From Bacteroidales bacterium (GTDB lineage Bacteria > Bacteroidota > Bacteroidia > Bacteroidales > UBA932): a stretch of 64,000 bases of DNA. Every line of letters starts with the position of its first letter. Positions within the stretch are counted from its first letter, which is position 1. A model generated the notes under the pieces. The model saw nothing but the letters and a program-made list of their open reading frames with translations. It was not told where the DNA came from and did not search any database. Shown in pieces: positions 33,650 through 43,174 of this stretch. The stretch is from positions 124,001 to 188,000 of the forward strand of contig JAFUGJ010000036.1 in the NCBI GenBank assembly GCA_017469425.1. Direction: 5' to 3'. Position numbers and translations under genes: made by a program.

Positions 33650-34562
33650 TGGTGTCGATGACCAGTTGCCGGTCGGATTCCGACGCCTGGTCAAGGGAAT
33701 TGAAGCAGCAGAACTTGAACTGTCCGGCTTTCAGGGCGGCAATCTTTCTCTCTATATAGGCAGGCTTTGCCTTAGGCTCCATATAGAAAAGCACTTCCCT
33801 GGTAGGCACTACCTTGCAGCGGCCTTGTTTGAGAAGAAGGAGGTATTGCAGTTCCTGGTTCTGAAAGTCGGTAACGGCGCGAAAACGGCTGGAAATATTG
33901 CGCACGATGCATTCCGGATGTGCGGCAAAGAATGATTCGAATTCGCTGCGCAGCAAAGCTCTTGGCGTATGGCCAAGATAGAGAAGATACCATCCCTTCC
34001 ATCCCGCGATGTCGGCAGCATTTACCATCTTGCCCTTGAATGTCACCACCTTGTGCCCGTCCTTATGGGGCTTGAGGACACGGAGGATACGGGCCCATAG
34101 CAGGCTGAACTTGTCGGCATAGCAAACGGGGTTTCCTTCCGCGGTGAAAAAATCTTCGGGCCCGACAGGTTTGAGCAGGCTGAAATCGTCGTTCAGTAGC
34201 AGGAAATGCTCGCTCAGGCCCGGAATCCGCCATATCATGGTCTCGATGGCAGTGGAATTGAACACGGGGAGATACTGTTCGTAGCCGCGGAATATGGTTT
34301 TATGGTCAACGATTTCAATGGGAATGGAGCTCTCCTCAATATGCGGGTCCTGCCCGTCGGTAACGATGTAAATCTTGTTCAGGAACGGGGCGAAACGGTT
34401 CAGTGACTTGACGCACCAATAGATTTCGCCGAGATTGGCAAAGCGGGTGTCGCCTGCCACATCGCTGTGGCGGAACGCGGATTCAGGGGCATACTCATGG
34501 CGCCTTGCCCTGAGCACGGGGTCGTTTCCATCAACCCAAAGTATGACGGCATCAATCTTCAT
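33630..34562 (-). CDS. Stealth-family sugar-phosphotransferase (second of a pair)
   Basis: 310 residues. Shows the stealth conserved regions: CR1 near the N-terminus (A-V-I-L-W-V-D-G-N-D-P), CR2 with N-K-I-Y-I-V-T-D-G-Q, L-P-V-F-N-S-T-A-I-E and the L-L-N-D-D-F motif, then CR3/CR4-like segments. Stealth proteins are hexose-1-phosphate transferases that build phosphodiester-linked capsules and are homologous to GlcNAc-1-phosphotransferase. No signal peptide, so it acts in the cytoplasm. Overlaps the upstream stealth gene by 4 nt (ATGA) and is the last gene of the uvrA-GDPD-stealth unit. The coupling of two stealth paralogues suggests a glycan with alternating phosphodiester linkages, as inference. 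Confidence 0.88.
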   Translation of the reverse strand: MKIDAVILWVDGNDPVLRARRHEYAPESAFRHSDVAGDTRFANLGEIYWCVKSLNRFAPFLNKIYIVTDGQDPHIEESSIPIEIVDHKTIFRGYEQYLPVFNSTAIETMIWRIPGLSEHFLLLNDDFSLLKPVGPEDFFTAEGNPVCYADKFSLLWARILRVLKPHKDGHKVVTFKGKMVNAADIAGWKGWYLLYLGHTPRALLRSEFESFFAAHPECIVRNISSRFRAVTDFQNQELQYLLLLKQGRCKVVPTREVLFYMEPKAKPAYIERKIAALKAGQFKFCCFNSLDQASESDRQLVIDTITAILS

Positions 34563-35443
34563 AGCGTTTTTTCGTAGCGGCTCCTTTCCGGGAAACGGGT
34601 CTCGAAAGCCGTAATCATGGCGCGCCTCATTTCGCGGTATTTCTCATCCGGCATCTCCACATCGTTTATGCAGGCCATTTTCGTCCGGGGATTAATGATA
34701 TAGTCGGCAATCTGCTCCGCACCGTAAACGCCCTGCGAAAGATGCTTGTTGGAAATGCGTTCCGCGCAAAGCAAGCCGGAATGGAACATATAGTCGAGGA
34801 AGAAATACTGATTTGGATTTTCCGGCTTGCGCAGGGTGGATGCCGTTGCCATGATATCCGGCTCCACTGCAGAAAAAGCCTTTTTCGAAGCGCTCACGAG
34901 CATGGGAGAACAGATGTGCTGGGGCCGAACATAGCCCAAGCCCGGCCTGAGACCGAGCGCCTTTCGCGCCAGCGCATCGGAAGTCTTGCACTGCTTCTTA
35001 TACATGTTCATTGCAAACAGTTCGTGAGAAATCCCTATTTTCCCTTTCCCTCCCTCGAAAAAGTCGGTGCGGCAGCTGAGTCCGAGGGGAAACATATCAT
35101 CGTTGAAATAGATGAATTCCTCATCCAGACCCGGAATCCTGTGCAGGAACATCTCTATGGTGCAACTGTTGAAAACAGGGAGCAGACCTGAAGGCATGAT
35201 TTGCTCATGGAGCACCACCCGCAGGTGGTCGGTGTCGGCCCAGTCGGGAACCTGGCTCCCGGAAGCAACCACCAGGAACACATCGTCGATGAATGGCATA
35301 CAGTTCTCTATGCCACGGAGCAGGTATTTCAGAGTTCCCCAGTCGCGGAAACGCTTGGCAAGCGCCGGAACGCCCGCCGCCTTCGAATAGGAAGCCTGCC
35401 ACACGGGGTCGAGGCCGTTTACATAGGTTATTACTGCATCCAT
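34559..35443 (-). CDS. Stealth-family sugar-phosphotransferase (first of a pair)
   Basis: 294 residues. CR1 reads D-A-V-I-T-Y-V-N-G-L-D-P-V-W, CR2 has the R-F-R-D-W-G-T-L-K-Y-L-L-R-G-I-E segment, L-P-V-F-N-S-C-T-I-E and F-N-D-D-M-F, and the later H-x-x-x-P-Q-H-I-C-S-P-M region fits CR3. It is clearly a diverged paralogue of the following gene, sharing the order F-N-S-x-x-I-E...R-I-P-G-L...N-D-D. It starts 2 nt after the GDPD stop and overlaps the next stealth gene. Probable donor is a UDP-sugar; acceptor unknown. Confidence 0.88.
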   Translation of the reverse strand: MDAVITYVNGLDPVWQASYSKAAGVPALAKRFRDWGTLKYLLRGIENCMPFIDDVFLVVASGSQVPDWADTDHLRVVLHEQIMPSGLLPVFNSCTIEMFLHRIPGLDEEFIYFNDDMFPLGLSCRTDFFEGGKGKIGISHELFAMNMYKKQCKTSDALARKALGLRPGLGYVRPQHICSPMLVSASKKAFSAVEPDIMATASTLRKPENPNQYFFLDYMFHSGLLCAERISNKHLSQGVYGAEQIADYIINPRTKMACINDVEMPDEKYREMRRAMITAFETRFPERSRYEKTL

Positions 35444-35445
35444 CG

Positions 35446-36303
35446 TTATCTGTATCCTTTTTCTTTCAACATTTCAATCAACTCGGCGCAGGAGTCGCTC
35501 TGAATGATGGTCGCCCCGAACGATTCAACCAGCTGTCCGGCATCGAACCCGGCGGCATGATGCCCGAGGTCGTTGTACCAAATCCTTGTCTTCCCCTCCA
35601 GGCTCGTTTTTATGAGATACGGGGTAATCAGGCCGGAATCCCTGAAATTCACTTCCACGGCACAGGGCGAAAAAGCAGCAAGGCTGTACTGCATCAATTT
35701 CGTCTCCTCGGGCTTGTCGAGGTGGAATATGGGCATGAAAATGACGCTGTCACGGTCGGCTCCCATAATCCGGAGAACATCTTCCGGGCTCTTGGAGCTT
35801 TTTACAATTATATGGTCGAGCGTGCCGGTTTTTCGGGCGAGCTGCATAATCTGCGGGAAATAGTCGAATGCCTTGTCGAGATTGAGCATGATGCGGCCCT
35901 TGGCTGCAAGCAAGGCTTCCTCGAGGGTTGGAACCTGCATGTCTGTCACCCTGCCTTCACTGTCTTTCAACCTGAATGTGCGCAGTTTGCGCAATGAGAC
36001 AAGACGCACGAATCCCCAGCCGGTCGTAGTGCCCGAAAGAGTAGGATTGTGCATCAGCACAAGTACCCCATCGCGCGTGCGCCGCACATCGATTTCAGCA
36101 ATATCAACGCCTTCCTCAGCCGCATCAAGGATGGACTGCAGCGAGTTCTGAGGGGCATTTTTCCATTCTCCCCTGTGAGCCGCCACCAATACGGTACGGT
36201 CAGAAGGGTCCAAAAGACGCATACGGATGCTGTCGACGCGGCTTTGCGCCATGGCAGCACAGCACAATGACAGGGCGATGATTATAAGGGCCGTGCGCTT
36301 CAT
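35446..36303 (-). CDS. Glycerophosphodiester phosphodiesterase, exported
   Basis: 285 residues with a cleavable signal peptide (hydrophobic 5-18, A-M-A cleavage near 19). GDPD catalytic pattern: H43-R-G-E-W-K-N-A-P-Q-N, then E-x-D in I-A-E-I-D-V, and the second His in L-M-H-N-P. It hydrolyses glycerophosphodiesters to alcohol plus glycerol-3-phosphate in the periplasm. It overlaps uvrA by 4 nt at its start (ATGA) and is followed 2 nt later by the stealth pair. Its genomic link to phosphodiester-forming stealth enzymes hints at remodelling of phosphodiester-bearing surface polymers, as inference. Confidence 0.9.
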   Translation of the reverse strand: MKRTALIIIALSLCCAAMAQSRVDSIRMRLLDPSDRTVLVAAHRGEWKNAPQNSLQSILDAAEEGVDIAEIDVRRTRDGVLVLMHNPTLSGTTTGWGFVRLVSLRKLRTFRLKDSEGRVTDMQVPTLEEALLAAKGRIMLNLDKAFDYFPQIMQLARKTGTLDHIIVKSSKSPEDVLRIMGADRDSVIFMPIFHLDKPEETKLMQYSLAAFSPCAVEVNFRDSGLITPYLIKTSLEGKTRIWYNDLGHHAAGFDAGQLVESFGATIIQSDSCAELIEMLKEKGYR

Positions 36304-39113
36304 ACGCCAAGGAATTTTGCCGTTATGGTCCCGCCCTCGGCGACAAGCTGCTCTGGAGTTCCTGCAAACACCACTTCCCCTCCGCGGTCACCTGCATCAG
36401 GCCCGAGGTCGATAACCCAGTCGGCGCTGCGGATGACATCCGGATTATGTTCCACCACCACGAGGGAATGACCGGCTGAAAGGAGAGCGTCGAAGGATTT
36501 TAGAAGTTTCTCGACATCGAAGAAATGCAGGCCGGTGGTAGGCTCGTCGAAGATGAACATAATCTTGTCCGACTTCTTGTTCTCGGAGCTCAGCGACAGG
36601 AAATAGGCAAGCTTGATACGCTGGCTTTCACCACCGGAGAGGGTGCTGCTGCTCTGCCCGAGTTTAAGGTAGCCAAGCCCCACATCCACAAGAGGCTGCA
36701 GCTTGCGGACCACATTTTTCGCGGCGTCTTCCGCGCCAAGGGAGAAGAAGGCTATGGCATCCTCAATGCTCATGTTAAGGATGTCGTCGATATTCATGCC
36801 CCGGTAGCGCACTTCCAGCACATCGGGCTTGAAGCGTTTTCCGCCGCACTCCTCGCATACCATGCTCACATCCGACATGAACTGCATGGGAATGGTCACA
36901 ATGCCTTCCCCCTGACATTCGGGACAGCGCCCTCCCTCCTGGTTGAAGGAGAAGTACGACGGGCCGAATCCGTTTATTTTTGCAGCCTGCTGGTCGGAAA
37001 GGAGTTTTCGTATCTCGTCGTAAACCTTCAGGTAAGTCACAGGATTGCTGCGGGTGCTTCTTCCTATGGGATTCTGGTCGACATACTCTACCCTGGTGAT
37101 GCGGTCCAGGTTGCCGCTTAGTCCGCGATGGGTGCCGGGAAGGTCACCCGAATCATTCAGGCGTCGGAAAAGGGCAGGATAAAGAATATCGCCCACAAGG
37201 GAGGATTTTCCGGAACCGCTGACCCCGGTTACGACGGTAAGCGCCTTCAGCGGGAATTCCACATCGATGTTTCTGAGGTTGTGCTCCATTGCACCCTCAA
37301 CCCTTATCGAATAGTTCCAACTGCGTTTCTCGCGTTTGTAGCGCGGACGCCCGGACAGATACTGCAAGGTAAGGGATTTTTCCAGGCTGCCGCCTCCGAA
37401 AGCGGAGTCCTGCCGCACTGCCCCCTGGAAAACGACTTCCCCGCCATTGATTCCGGCAAGAGGCCCCATGTCTATGAGCATGTCGGCGGCGCGGATGATA
37501 TCTTCGTCATGCTCGACGACGAGCACCGTGTTTCCAAGGTCGCGGAGCCGCCTCAAAACCCCAATCAGGCGCTGGGTATCGCGCGAATGCAGCCCTATGG
37601 ACGGCTCGTCGAGGATATACAGCGAGCCTACCAGGGAACTGCCCAGGGCTGTGACAAGGTTCACGCGCTGGCTCTCCCCTCCCGAAAGGGTATTCATGGT
37701 ACGCGACAGTGTCAGGTATCCAAGACCTACATCCTCGATGCATTCGAGGCGGGAGATAATCTCGGAAAGAGGCTCCGCCACGGTCGCACGCTCGGTTTCG
37801 CTGAGCTCGATTCCCCGGAAAAATGCAAGGGCTTCCTCCGTGGTGAGACTTAGAATCTCCCCTATGTTCTTCCCTGCAACCTTTACATAGAGCGCCTCCT
37901 TGCGAAGGCGGCTGCCATGACAGGATGTGCATGTGGTGCGCCCGCTGAAGCGGTTCTCCATGAACTTGTACTGTATCTTGTAGCGCTGGGTATGCACCCA
38001 GTCGAAGAATTCGGTGATGCCTACTATGCTTTCATCGTCGCCCGGAATACTGTGTCCGTTCCAGATGGTGTCGCGTTCCTTGTCGCTGAGCTTGCACCAT
38101 GGCTCAAATGGACGAATGCCATAACGGGCCGACACATGGACAAGATGGTCCTTGAACCAGCCCATCTTCTCTCCTCGCCAACAGGCGATGGCGCCGTCGT
38201 AGATGCTTTTGGTCTTGTCGGGTATAACCAGGTCTTCGCTGATGCCTATGATTTTTCCGAGGCCGCCGCATACGGGGCAGGCTCCAAGAGGAGAATTGAA
38301 ACTGAAAAGGTAATCATCCGGCTTGCGGAAACTGATGCCGTCCAGTTCGAAACGGCTGCAGAAATCTCTCACGAAACTGCCGTCGGTAAGGCAGACATCG
38401 CCGCCTCCCCTGCTGAAAGCGGTGGAAACGGAAGATAACAGGCGCGTCCGCAGGTCCTTGTCATCCTTGTAAGCGGAAGCGTCCGCAACCTTCAGGCGGT
38501 CAACCAGAAGCCATGCATCCTTCGGATAGTTTCCGTCAAGGGCGAGGATGTCGTCAATCTGTTCCACCCTCCCGTCCACGAAGAGGCGGGAATAGCCGTC
38601 TTCCTTCAGTCCGAGCATCAGCTCTACCTTGTCGTCACGCTCATCCCAACGAAGACCGGCAAGGATATAGAGAGTCGAGGGAGTCTGCTGCTCCAGAAAG
38701 CGCATCACATCGGCTGTAGTATCGCAATGCACTTCCCTGCCGCTTACAGGCGAATATGTGCGTCCTATACGGGCGAAGATAAGCCGGAGAAAATCATAGA
38801 TTTCGGTAGTCGTGGCAACGGTGGAACGAGGATTCTTTACGCTCACCTTCTGCTCTATGGCGATAGCAGGAGGGATGCCGTCGATTATATCGACATCCGG
38901 CTTGCTCATCCGTCCGAGAAACTGGCGGGCATAAGAGGAAATGCTTTCGGCAAACCGCCTCTGGCCTTCCGCATAGAGGGTATCGAATGCGAGCGAACTC
39001 TTGCCGCTTCCTGAAATACCGGTAACTACCACGAATTTGCCCCGCGGTATTTCCAGGTCGATGTTCTTAAGATTGTTGACCCGTGCTCCTTTTATGATGA
39101 TTGACTCACTCAA
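36300..39113 (-). CDS. uvrA: Excinuclease ABC subunit A (UvrA), TTG start
   Basis: 937 residues, normal UvrA size. Two ABC ATPase modules, each with Walker A ([18 protein letters not shown]), signature L-S-G-G-E-S-Q-R, and Walker B L-D-E-P / F-D-E-P. Zinc modules are visible: C-P-V-C-G, C-T-S-C-H, and C-P-E-C-Q with C-E-E-C-G. It is the damage-sensing subunit of nucleotide excision repair, loading UvrB. The start is TTG (39113-39111): a TAA stands two codons upstream and no ATG gives the conserved N-terminus. A -7 box ends six bases before it. Downstream genes (GDPD, two stealth) follow with overlaps, an odd operon for a repair gene. Confidence 0.96.
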   Translation of the reverse strand: MSESIIIKGARVNNLKNIDLEIPRGKFVVVTGISGSGKSSLAFDTLYAEGQRRFAESISSYARQFLGRMSKPDVDIIDGIPPAIAIEQKVSVKNPRSTVATTTEIYDFLRLIFARIGRTYSPVSGREVHCDTTADVMRFLEQQTPSTLYILAGLRWDERDDKVELMLGLKEDGYSRLFVDGRVEQIDDILALDGNYPKDAWLLVDRLKVADASAYKDDKDLRTRLLSSVSTAFSRGGGDVCLTDGSFVRDFCSRFELDGISFRKPDDYLFSFNSPLGACPVCGGLGKIIGISEDLVIPDKTKSIYDGAIACWRGEKMGWFKDHLVHVSARYGIRPFEPWCKLSDKERDTIWNGHSIPGDDESIVGITEFFDWVHTQRYKIQYKFMENRFSGRTTCTSCHGSRLRKEALYVKVAGKNIGEILSLTTEEALAFFRGIELSETERATVAEPLSEIISRLECIEDVGLGYLTLSRTMNTLSGGESQRVNLVTALGSSLVGSLYILDEPSIGLHSRDTQRLIGVLRRLRDLGNTVLVVEHDEDIIRAADMLIDMGPLAGINGGEVVFQGAVRQDSAFGGGSLEKSLTLQYLSGRPRYKREKRSWNYSIRVEGAMEHNLRNIDVEFPLKALTVVTGVSGSGKSSLVGDILYPALFRRLNDSGDLPGTHRGLSGNLDRITRVEYVDQNPIGRSTRSNPVTYLKVYDEIRKLLSDQQAAKINGFGPSYFSFNQEGGRCPECQGEGIVTIPMQFMSDVSMVCEECGGKRFKPDVLEVRYRGMNIDDILNMSIEDAIAFFSLGAEDAAKNVVRKLQPLVDVGLGYLKLGQSSSTLSGGESQRIKLAYFLSLSSENKKSDKIMFIFDEPTTGLHFFDVEKLLKSFDALLSAGHSLVVVEHNPDVIRSADWVIDLGPDAGDRGGEVVFAGTPEQLVAEGGTITAKFLGV

Positions 39114-39119
39114 AGTTTA

Positions 39120-39127
39120 CAAAAATA
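39120..39127 (-). promoter_or_regulatory. -7 element of uvrA
   Basis: TATTTTTG on the minus strand, ending six bases before the TTG start of uvrA; a transcript from here would be leaderless. Confidence 0.6.
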
Positions 39128-39148
39128 CGCATTTTTTGCCTATAAAAG

Positions 39149-39179
39149 TTTGCAGGTTCAAAAAATCTGCCTATCTTTG
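39149..39179 (+). promoter_or_regulatory. Promoter of tRNA-Asp (-33 TTTG, -7 TATCTTTG)
   Basis: TTTG at 39149-39152 and TATCTTTG at 39172-39179 with 19 bp between give a full Bacteroidota consensus promoter, the clearest in the window. tRNA starts 28 nt later. Confidence 0.8.
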
Positions 39180-39207
39180 CATCCGCGTTTCGGCGCAACC
39201 AGCAATT

Positions 39208-39281
39208 GGTGCGGTAGTTCAGCTGGTTAGAATGCCGGCCTGTCACGCCGGAGGTCGAGGGTTCGAGTCCCTTCCGCACCG
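39208..39281 (+). tRNA. tRNA-Asp (GTC anticodon)
   Basis: 74 nt. Acceptor arms GGTGCGG (39208-39214) and CCGCACC (39274-39280) with G discriminator at 39281. The anticodon stem CCGGC / GCCGG encloses loop CTGTCAC, anticodon GTC. The T arm contains GTTCGAGTC. The CCA end is not encoded. It has its own promoter and terminator. Confidence 0.97.
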
Positions 39282-39284
39282 CTC

Positions 39285-39327
39285 AAAACGGTCTTCCACG
39301 AAAGTAGAAGACCGTTTTCTGTTTTTT
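39285..39327. terminator. Bidirectional terminator between tRNA-Asp and the Lrp gene
   Basis: A 12-bp perfect stem AAAACGGTCTTC (39285-39296) / GAAGACCGTTTT (39307-39318) followed by CTGTTTTTT. The symmetry (A-rich and T-rich arms) lets it serve the convergent Lrp gene too. Confidence 0.85.
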
Positions 39328-39797
39328 CAGCGGAGCGGAATCCCGGAGGTGGTTTTTACCGAATTCATCACGAACGAACTCTGAATGGAGCCGAGGCTTT
39401 TGATGGTTCCAAGTATATTGATGCAGAATTCATTGTAATACCGCATGTCGGGAGCGTAAATCTTGAGAAGGTAGTCGTATTCGCCGGAGATGTTATAACA
39501 TTCCGCCACCTCCGGGATATTCCTGACCGTTTCCACGAAATCGATGGCTATGTCCTTTCCCATCCTGAGCAGTTTCACGCTGCAGAAAACGATGAAGCCC
39601 TGCCCGAGCTTGGCAGCATTGAGCACGGCTGAATAGTGCTCGATGACACCGTCAGCTTCCAACCTGCGTACGCGTTCATATACGGGAGTGGGAGAAAGGT
39701 GGACTTTCTGCGCAAGTTCCTTGATTGTCATACGGCCATTTTCCTGCAGGATTTTCAGGATTTGAAGGTCTGTCCTGTCGAGTTGCGTGCTTTCCAT
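39327..39797 (-). CDS. Lrp/AsnC family transcriptional regulator
   Basis: 156 residues, the family's usual size. N-terminal helix-turn-helix (~10-60: [12 protein letters not shown], then [12 protein letters not shown]) and the C-terminal RAM/AsnC ligand-binding domain (~70-150, with [14 protein letters not shown]). Such proteins form octamers and respond to amino acids. It is divergent from metY, separated by ~160 bp, so control of methionine/sulfur amino-acid genes is a fair inference. Confidence 0.93.
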   Translation of the reverse strand: MESTQLDRTDLQILKILQENGRMTIKELAQKVHLSPTPVYERVRRLEADGVIEHYSAVLNAAKLGQGFIVFCSVKLLRMGKDIAIDFVETVRNIPEVAECYNISGEYDYLLKIYAPDMRYYNEFCINILGTIKSLGSIQSSFVMNSVKTTSGIPLR

Positions 39798-39865
39798 ATT
39801 CGAAGATTCCTCTATTTAGGGCTCCCTTTAAGGGGATAAAAATTGTTATTTTCTTGAACTTGACA

Positions 39866-39873
39866 CAAATTTA
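39866..39873 (-). promoter_or_regulatory. -7 element of the Lrp gene
   Basis: TAAATTTG on the minus strand, 68 nt before the Lrp start; the leader contains a GGCTCCCTTTAAGGGG-like imperfect dyad. Confidence 0.55.
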
Positions 39874-39924
39874 GTGTTTTTATCCTATTTATGCAATATT
39901 ATTGATTGAATATTCTACTATTTA

Positions 39925-39932
39925 TAAATTTG
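39925..39932 (+). promoter_or_regulatory. -7 element of metY
   Basis: TAAATTTG, 25 nt before the metY ATG at 39958. The short leader leaves no room for a SAM riboswitch, so regulation is more likely at the promoter, for example by the divergent Lrp protein. Confidence 0.65.
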
Positions 39933-39957
39933 CAAGAGGAAACAAATACAAACAGAT

Positions 39958-41244
39958 ATGAGCACAAAGAAACTTCACTTCGAAACCCTGCAGCTTCATG
40001 TAGGACAGGAACAGGCAGACCCCGCATCAGACGCACGCGCAGTTCCCATTTACCAGACATCATCTTATGTATTCCATAACTCCGCACACGCGGCGGCCCG
40101 TTTCGGTCTTGCCGACCCGGGCAACATTTACAGCCGCCTGACCAACAGCACCCAGGATGTACTGGAGCGCCGCATTGCAGCACTTGAAGGCGGCGTGGGG
40201 GCTTTGGCGGTTGCATCCGGCGCCGCAGCTGTCACCTATTCGATACTCAACATCGCCCGCGCGGGCGACCATATCGTATCGGCGAAGACCATATACGGCG
40301 GCACCTACGACCTGCTTCAGCACACGCTGGTTCCCTACGGAATTACGACCACATTCATCGACCCCGCTGACACGGGCAACTTTGAAAGAGCCATCCGTCC
40401 GGAAACCAAGGCCATCTTCATCGAGACCTTCGGCAACCCCAACGGAAACATCATCGATGTCGATGCAGTTGCGGCCATAGCTCATGCGCACAAGATTCCG
40501 CTCATCATCGACAACACCTTTGCAACCCCCTTCCTGTTCAAGCCAATTGAACACGGAGCCGACATCGTGGTACATTCCGCAACCAAATTCATAGGCGGAC
40601 ACGGCACCACCATAGGAGGAATCATCGTTGACAGCGGCAATTTCGACTGGAAGGCATCCGGAAAGTTCCCTCAGTTCACAGAACCTGAAGCCAGCTATCA
40701 CGGGCTTGTATTCGCCGATGCCGTAGGACCCGCCGCATACATCACCCGCGCCCGCGCCACCCTTCTGCGGGATACAGGCTCCACGCTTTCACCGGTCAGC
40801 TGCTTCATTTTCCTCCAGGGTCTGGAAACGCTGTCGCTGCGTATAGAGAGGCATGTCGAGAATGCCCTGAAGGTGGTGGACTATCTTTCCAAGCATCCCA
40901 AGGTAACGAAAGTGAACCATCCTTCCCTGCCCAGCCATCCCGACCACGAGCTGTACCAGCGCTACTTCCCCAACGGAGGCGGTTCAATCTTCACTTTCGA
41001 AATCAAGGGCGGACAGGAGGAAGCCTTCAGGTTCATCGACTCCCTCGAAATATTCTCGCTGCTGGCGAATGTGGCCGATGTCAAGTCCCTTGTCATCCAC
41101 CCCGCAACCACTACGCACTCACAGCTCACCCAGGCAGAACTTGAAGACCAGGGCATCTTCCAGAGCACGGTGCGCCTTTCCATCGGCACGGAGCATATCG
41201 ACGACATCATTGCAGACCTCGAACAGGCTTTTGAGAAGATTTGA
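39958..41244 (+). CDS. metY: O-acetylhomoserine aminocarboxypropyltransferase (sulfhydrylase)
   Basis: 428 residues, PLP-dependent Cys/Met metabolism family. It converts O-acetylhomoserine plus sulfide to homocysteine. Visible: N-terminal [19 protein letters not shown] around the cofactor, [15 protein letters not shown] and the PLP lysine in [10 protein letters not shown]. The length (>420) and G-G-H-G context favour MetY over MetB/MetC. A MetE-like gene follows 2 nt after the stop, giving a homocysteine-to-methionine path. Confidence 0.93.
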   Translation: MSTKKLHFETLQLHVGQEQADPASDARAVPIYQTSSYVFHNSAHAAARFGLADPGNIYSRLTNSTQDVLERRIAALEGGVGALAVASGAAAVTYSILNIARAGDHIVSAKTIYGGTYDLLQHTLVPYGITTTFIDPADTGNFERAIRPETKAIFIETFGNPNGNIIDVDAVAAIAHAHKIPLIIDNTFATPFLFKPIEHGADIVVHSATKFIGGHGTTIGGIIVDSGNFDWKASGKFPQFTEPEASYHGLVFADAVGPAAYITRARATLLRDTGSTLSPVSCFIFLQGLETLSLRIERHVENALKVVDYLSKHPKVTKVNHPSLPSHPDHELYQRYFPNGGGSIFTFEIKGGQEEAFRFIDSLEIFSLLANVADVKSLVIHPATTTHSQLTQAELEDQGIFQSTVRLSIGTEHIDDIIADLEQAFEKI

Positions 41245-41246
41245 CC

Positions 41247-42368
41247 ATGATACGACAGCCAGCAATGCGGTCCGACTTTGTCGGCAGTTTTCTCCGCCCG
41301 GAATCGGTAAAGAAAGCAAGACTTCAGGCGGCAGCCGGAGAGATTTCACCTGAAGAACTCAAGGCAGTGGAGGACGAAGCCATCCGCGACCTTGTCCGAA
41401 AACAGACGGAACTCGGCTTCAAGGTTGTAACGGACGGAGAGTTCCGCCGTCAGGCATGGCATCTGGATTTCATGTGGGGATTCAACGGCGTGGCACATGT
41501 TCCCACCAAGACGGGACTCCCCTTCCACGGCGAGCAGGCTATGATTGACGACACTTTCCTCACCGGAAAGATTTCTCTCGGAGATGCGCATCCTTTCATA
41601 GACCATTTCCGCTTTGTAAATTCCCTGACGGATGAAGGGGTCGAGGCAAAACTCACCATTCCCGCACCGGCCCAGTTCCTTGCGCAGATGGTGATGCCGT
41701 TCGCACTGGAAAACACCAGGAAATACTATGCGGACAACGAGGAAATCCTGCAGGACATTGCGCAGGGATACCGCCGCTTCATCCAGGATATTTACGCCGC
41801 AGGCTGCCGCCGCCTTCAGTTCGACGACTGCACATGGGGCATGCTGGTGGACCCTGCCGCCCTCTGGATGTGGAATACCGACGAGGCCGGTCTGCGTAAG
41901 ATCCAGGAGATGAATCTCCGCATCAACAACCTGGCCCTTGAAGGGAAACCTGCCGACATGTATATCAACACGCATGTATGCCGCGGCAACTATCACTCCA
42001 CCTACGCCAACAGCGGAGCCTACGACAAAGTTGCAGAAATACTCTTCGAACAGGAGAATGTCAACGCCTACTATCTTGAATTCGACGACAGCCGTTCCGG
42101 CGGCTTCGAACCTCTGGCGCATGTGAGCGGCGACAAGACCGTAGTGCTCGGGCTGATTACCACCAAATCTCCCCGCCTGGAATTAAAGACGGCAGTAAAG
42201 GACCGCATAGCAAAGGCTGCGGAATTCATCCCCCTCGACAGGCTCTGCCTGAGCCCCCAGTGCGGTTTCGCCTCATGCGAAATCGGAAACAAGCTCACGG
42301 AGGAAGAACAATGGGAGAAACTCAGGCTCGTGCGGCAGATAGCCGAGGAAGTCTGGGGTCAAGCATAA
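41247..42368 (+). CDS. MetE-like (YxjG-type) methionine synthase C-terminal domain protein
   Basis: 373 residues, matching stand-alone Meth_synt_2 proteins (YxjG/YxjH type), about half the size of MetE and lacking its N-terminal barrel. Zinc ligands are visible: H-V-C in N-T-H-V-C-R-G-N, a Glu around E-F-D-D, and the last Cys in S-P-Q-C-G-F. It probably methylates homocysteine, possibly with a methyl donor other than the polyglutamated folate used by full MetE. A TTG at 41241 overlaps the metY stop; ATG 41247 is preferred. Its 3' end faces the convergent SDR gene. Confidence 0.85.
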   Translation: MIRQPAMRSDFVGSFLRPESVKKARLQAAAGEISPEELKAVEDEAIRDLVRKQTELGFKVVTDGEFRRQAWHLDFMWGFNGVAHVPTKTGLPFHGEQAMIDDTFLTGKISLGDAHPFIDHFRFVNSLTDEGVEAKLTIPAPAQFLAQMVMPFALENTRKYYADNEEILQDIAQGYRRFIQDIYAAGCRRLQFDDCTWGMLVDPAALWMWNTDEAGLRKIQEMNLRINNLALEGKPADMYINTHVCRGNYHSTYANSGAYDKVAEILFEQENVNAYYLEFDDSRSGGFEPLAHVSGDKTVVLGLITTKSPRLELKTAVKDRIAKAAEFIPLDRLCLSPQCGFASCEIGNKLTEEEQWEKLRLVRQIAEEVWGQA

Positions 42369-42379
42369 GGTGAATGGAC

Positions 42380-43174
42380 TTACAGTTTGTAGTAGATACT
42401 TAGAATCCACGCAAACCACCTGGAAGGAAGGACAGTCTTTGCAAATACGGAAAGCTTTTGCAGCGGAGACGCTATGACATAATTGTATGCAGGTCGCTTC
42501 TTGCGGATGATGCGTGAAATCTTCCCTGCAAGATATTCCGGCTTCAGCCCAGAATTTTCATCATGCTCGATGCTCGCAAGCGACCTTGCATAACCCGGAT
42601 AGGCATCCGCCGCTTCCGGCGCCGGAACGCTTTTCCTGGCAGCGGTAAACCCCGTGGCAAAATCCCCCGGTTCGATTACCACCACCTTGATTCCGGTACC
42701 GCGAAGTTCCAGGCGAAGGGCCTCGCAATAGCCTTCGATTGCAAACTTGCTTGCAGAATACAGCCCCTGGTAAGGCAGGCCCATCAGCCCCCCTATGGAA
42801 CTGAATGCCACGATTGTGCCGCTCCCCTGCATGCGCATAACCGGGAGTACGAAATGGATGTAACGGACCATTCCCGTCCAGTTTACATCCATTTGCTTTC
42901 TGGCATCTTCAAGGCTGCAGAACTCCAGAGGTCCGCCTATTCCAAGACCGGCGTTGTTTATGAAAACATCGATACGGCCTTCGGCGTCGAGCACCTGCCT
43001 CACCGCAGCCCCGGCCTCCTCGTCCGAGGACGAATCCGCCTTGATATACACTACCCCGGGAATCGCATCGCAGCTGCGCCTGTGCGTTCCATAAACCTTG
43101 TGGCCTTCCGAAGCAAGCCTGGCTGCCATCGCATGTCCGAATCCGGAAGTGATTCCAGTAATAAGTATTACCAT
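42380..43174 (-). CDS. SDR-family oxidoreductase
   Basis: 264 residues. Rossmann signature T-G-I-T-S-G-F-G (6-13), structural N-N-A-G, catalytic S...Y-S-A-S-K (Y-Q-G-L-Y-S-A-S-K). Classical short-chain dehydrogenase; substrate not predictable. The C-terminal ~60 residues after P-A-Y-N-Y form an amphipathic/hydrophobic tail that may touch the membrane. Its start overlaps the 3' end of the GH95 gene by 7 nt, so it is translated from the same message. Confidence 0.9.
   Translation of the reverse strand: MVILITGITSGFGHAMAARLASEGHKVYGTHRRSCDAIPGVVYIKADSSSDEEAGAAVRQVLDAEGRIDVFINNAGLGIGGPLEFCSLEDARKQMDVNWTGMVRYIHFVLPVMRMQGSGTIVAFSSIGGLMGLPYQGLYSASKFAIEGYCEALRLELRGTGIKVVVIEPGDFATGFTAARKSVPAPEAADAYPGYARSLASIEHDENSGLKPEYLAGKISRIIRKKRPAYNYVIASPLQKLSVFAKTVLPSRWFAWILSIYYKL

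Noticed and set aside
39798..39957. SAM or other riboswitch upstream of metY
   Set aside because: The -7 box lies 25 nt before the start codon, leaving no room for an aptamer in the leader.
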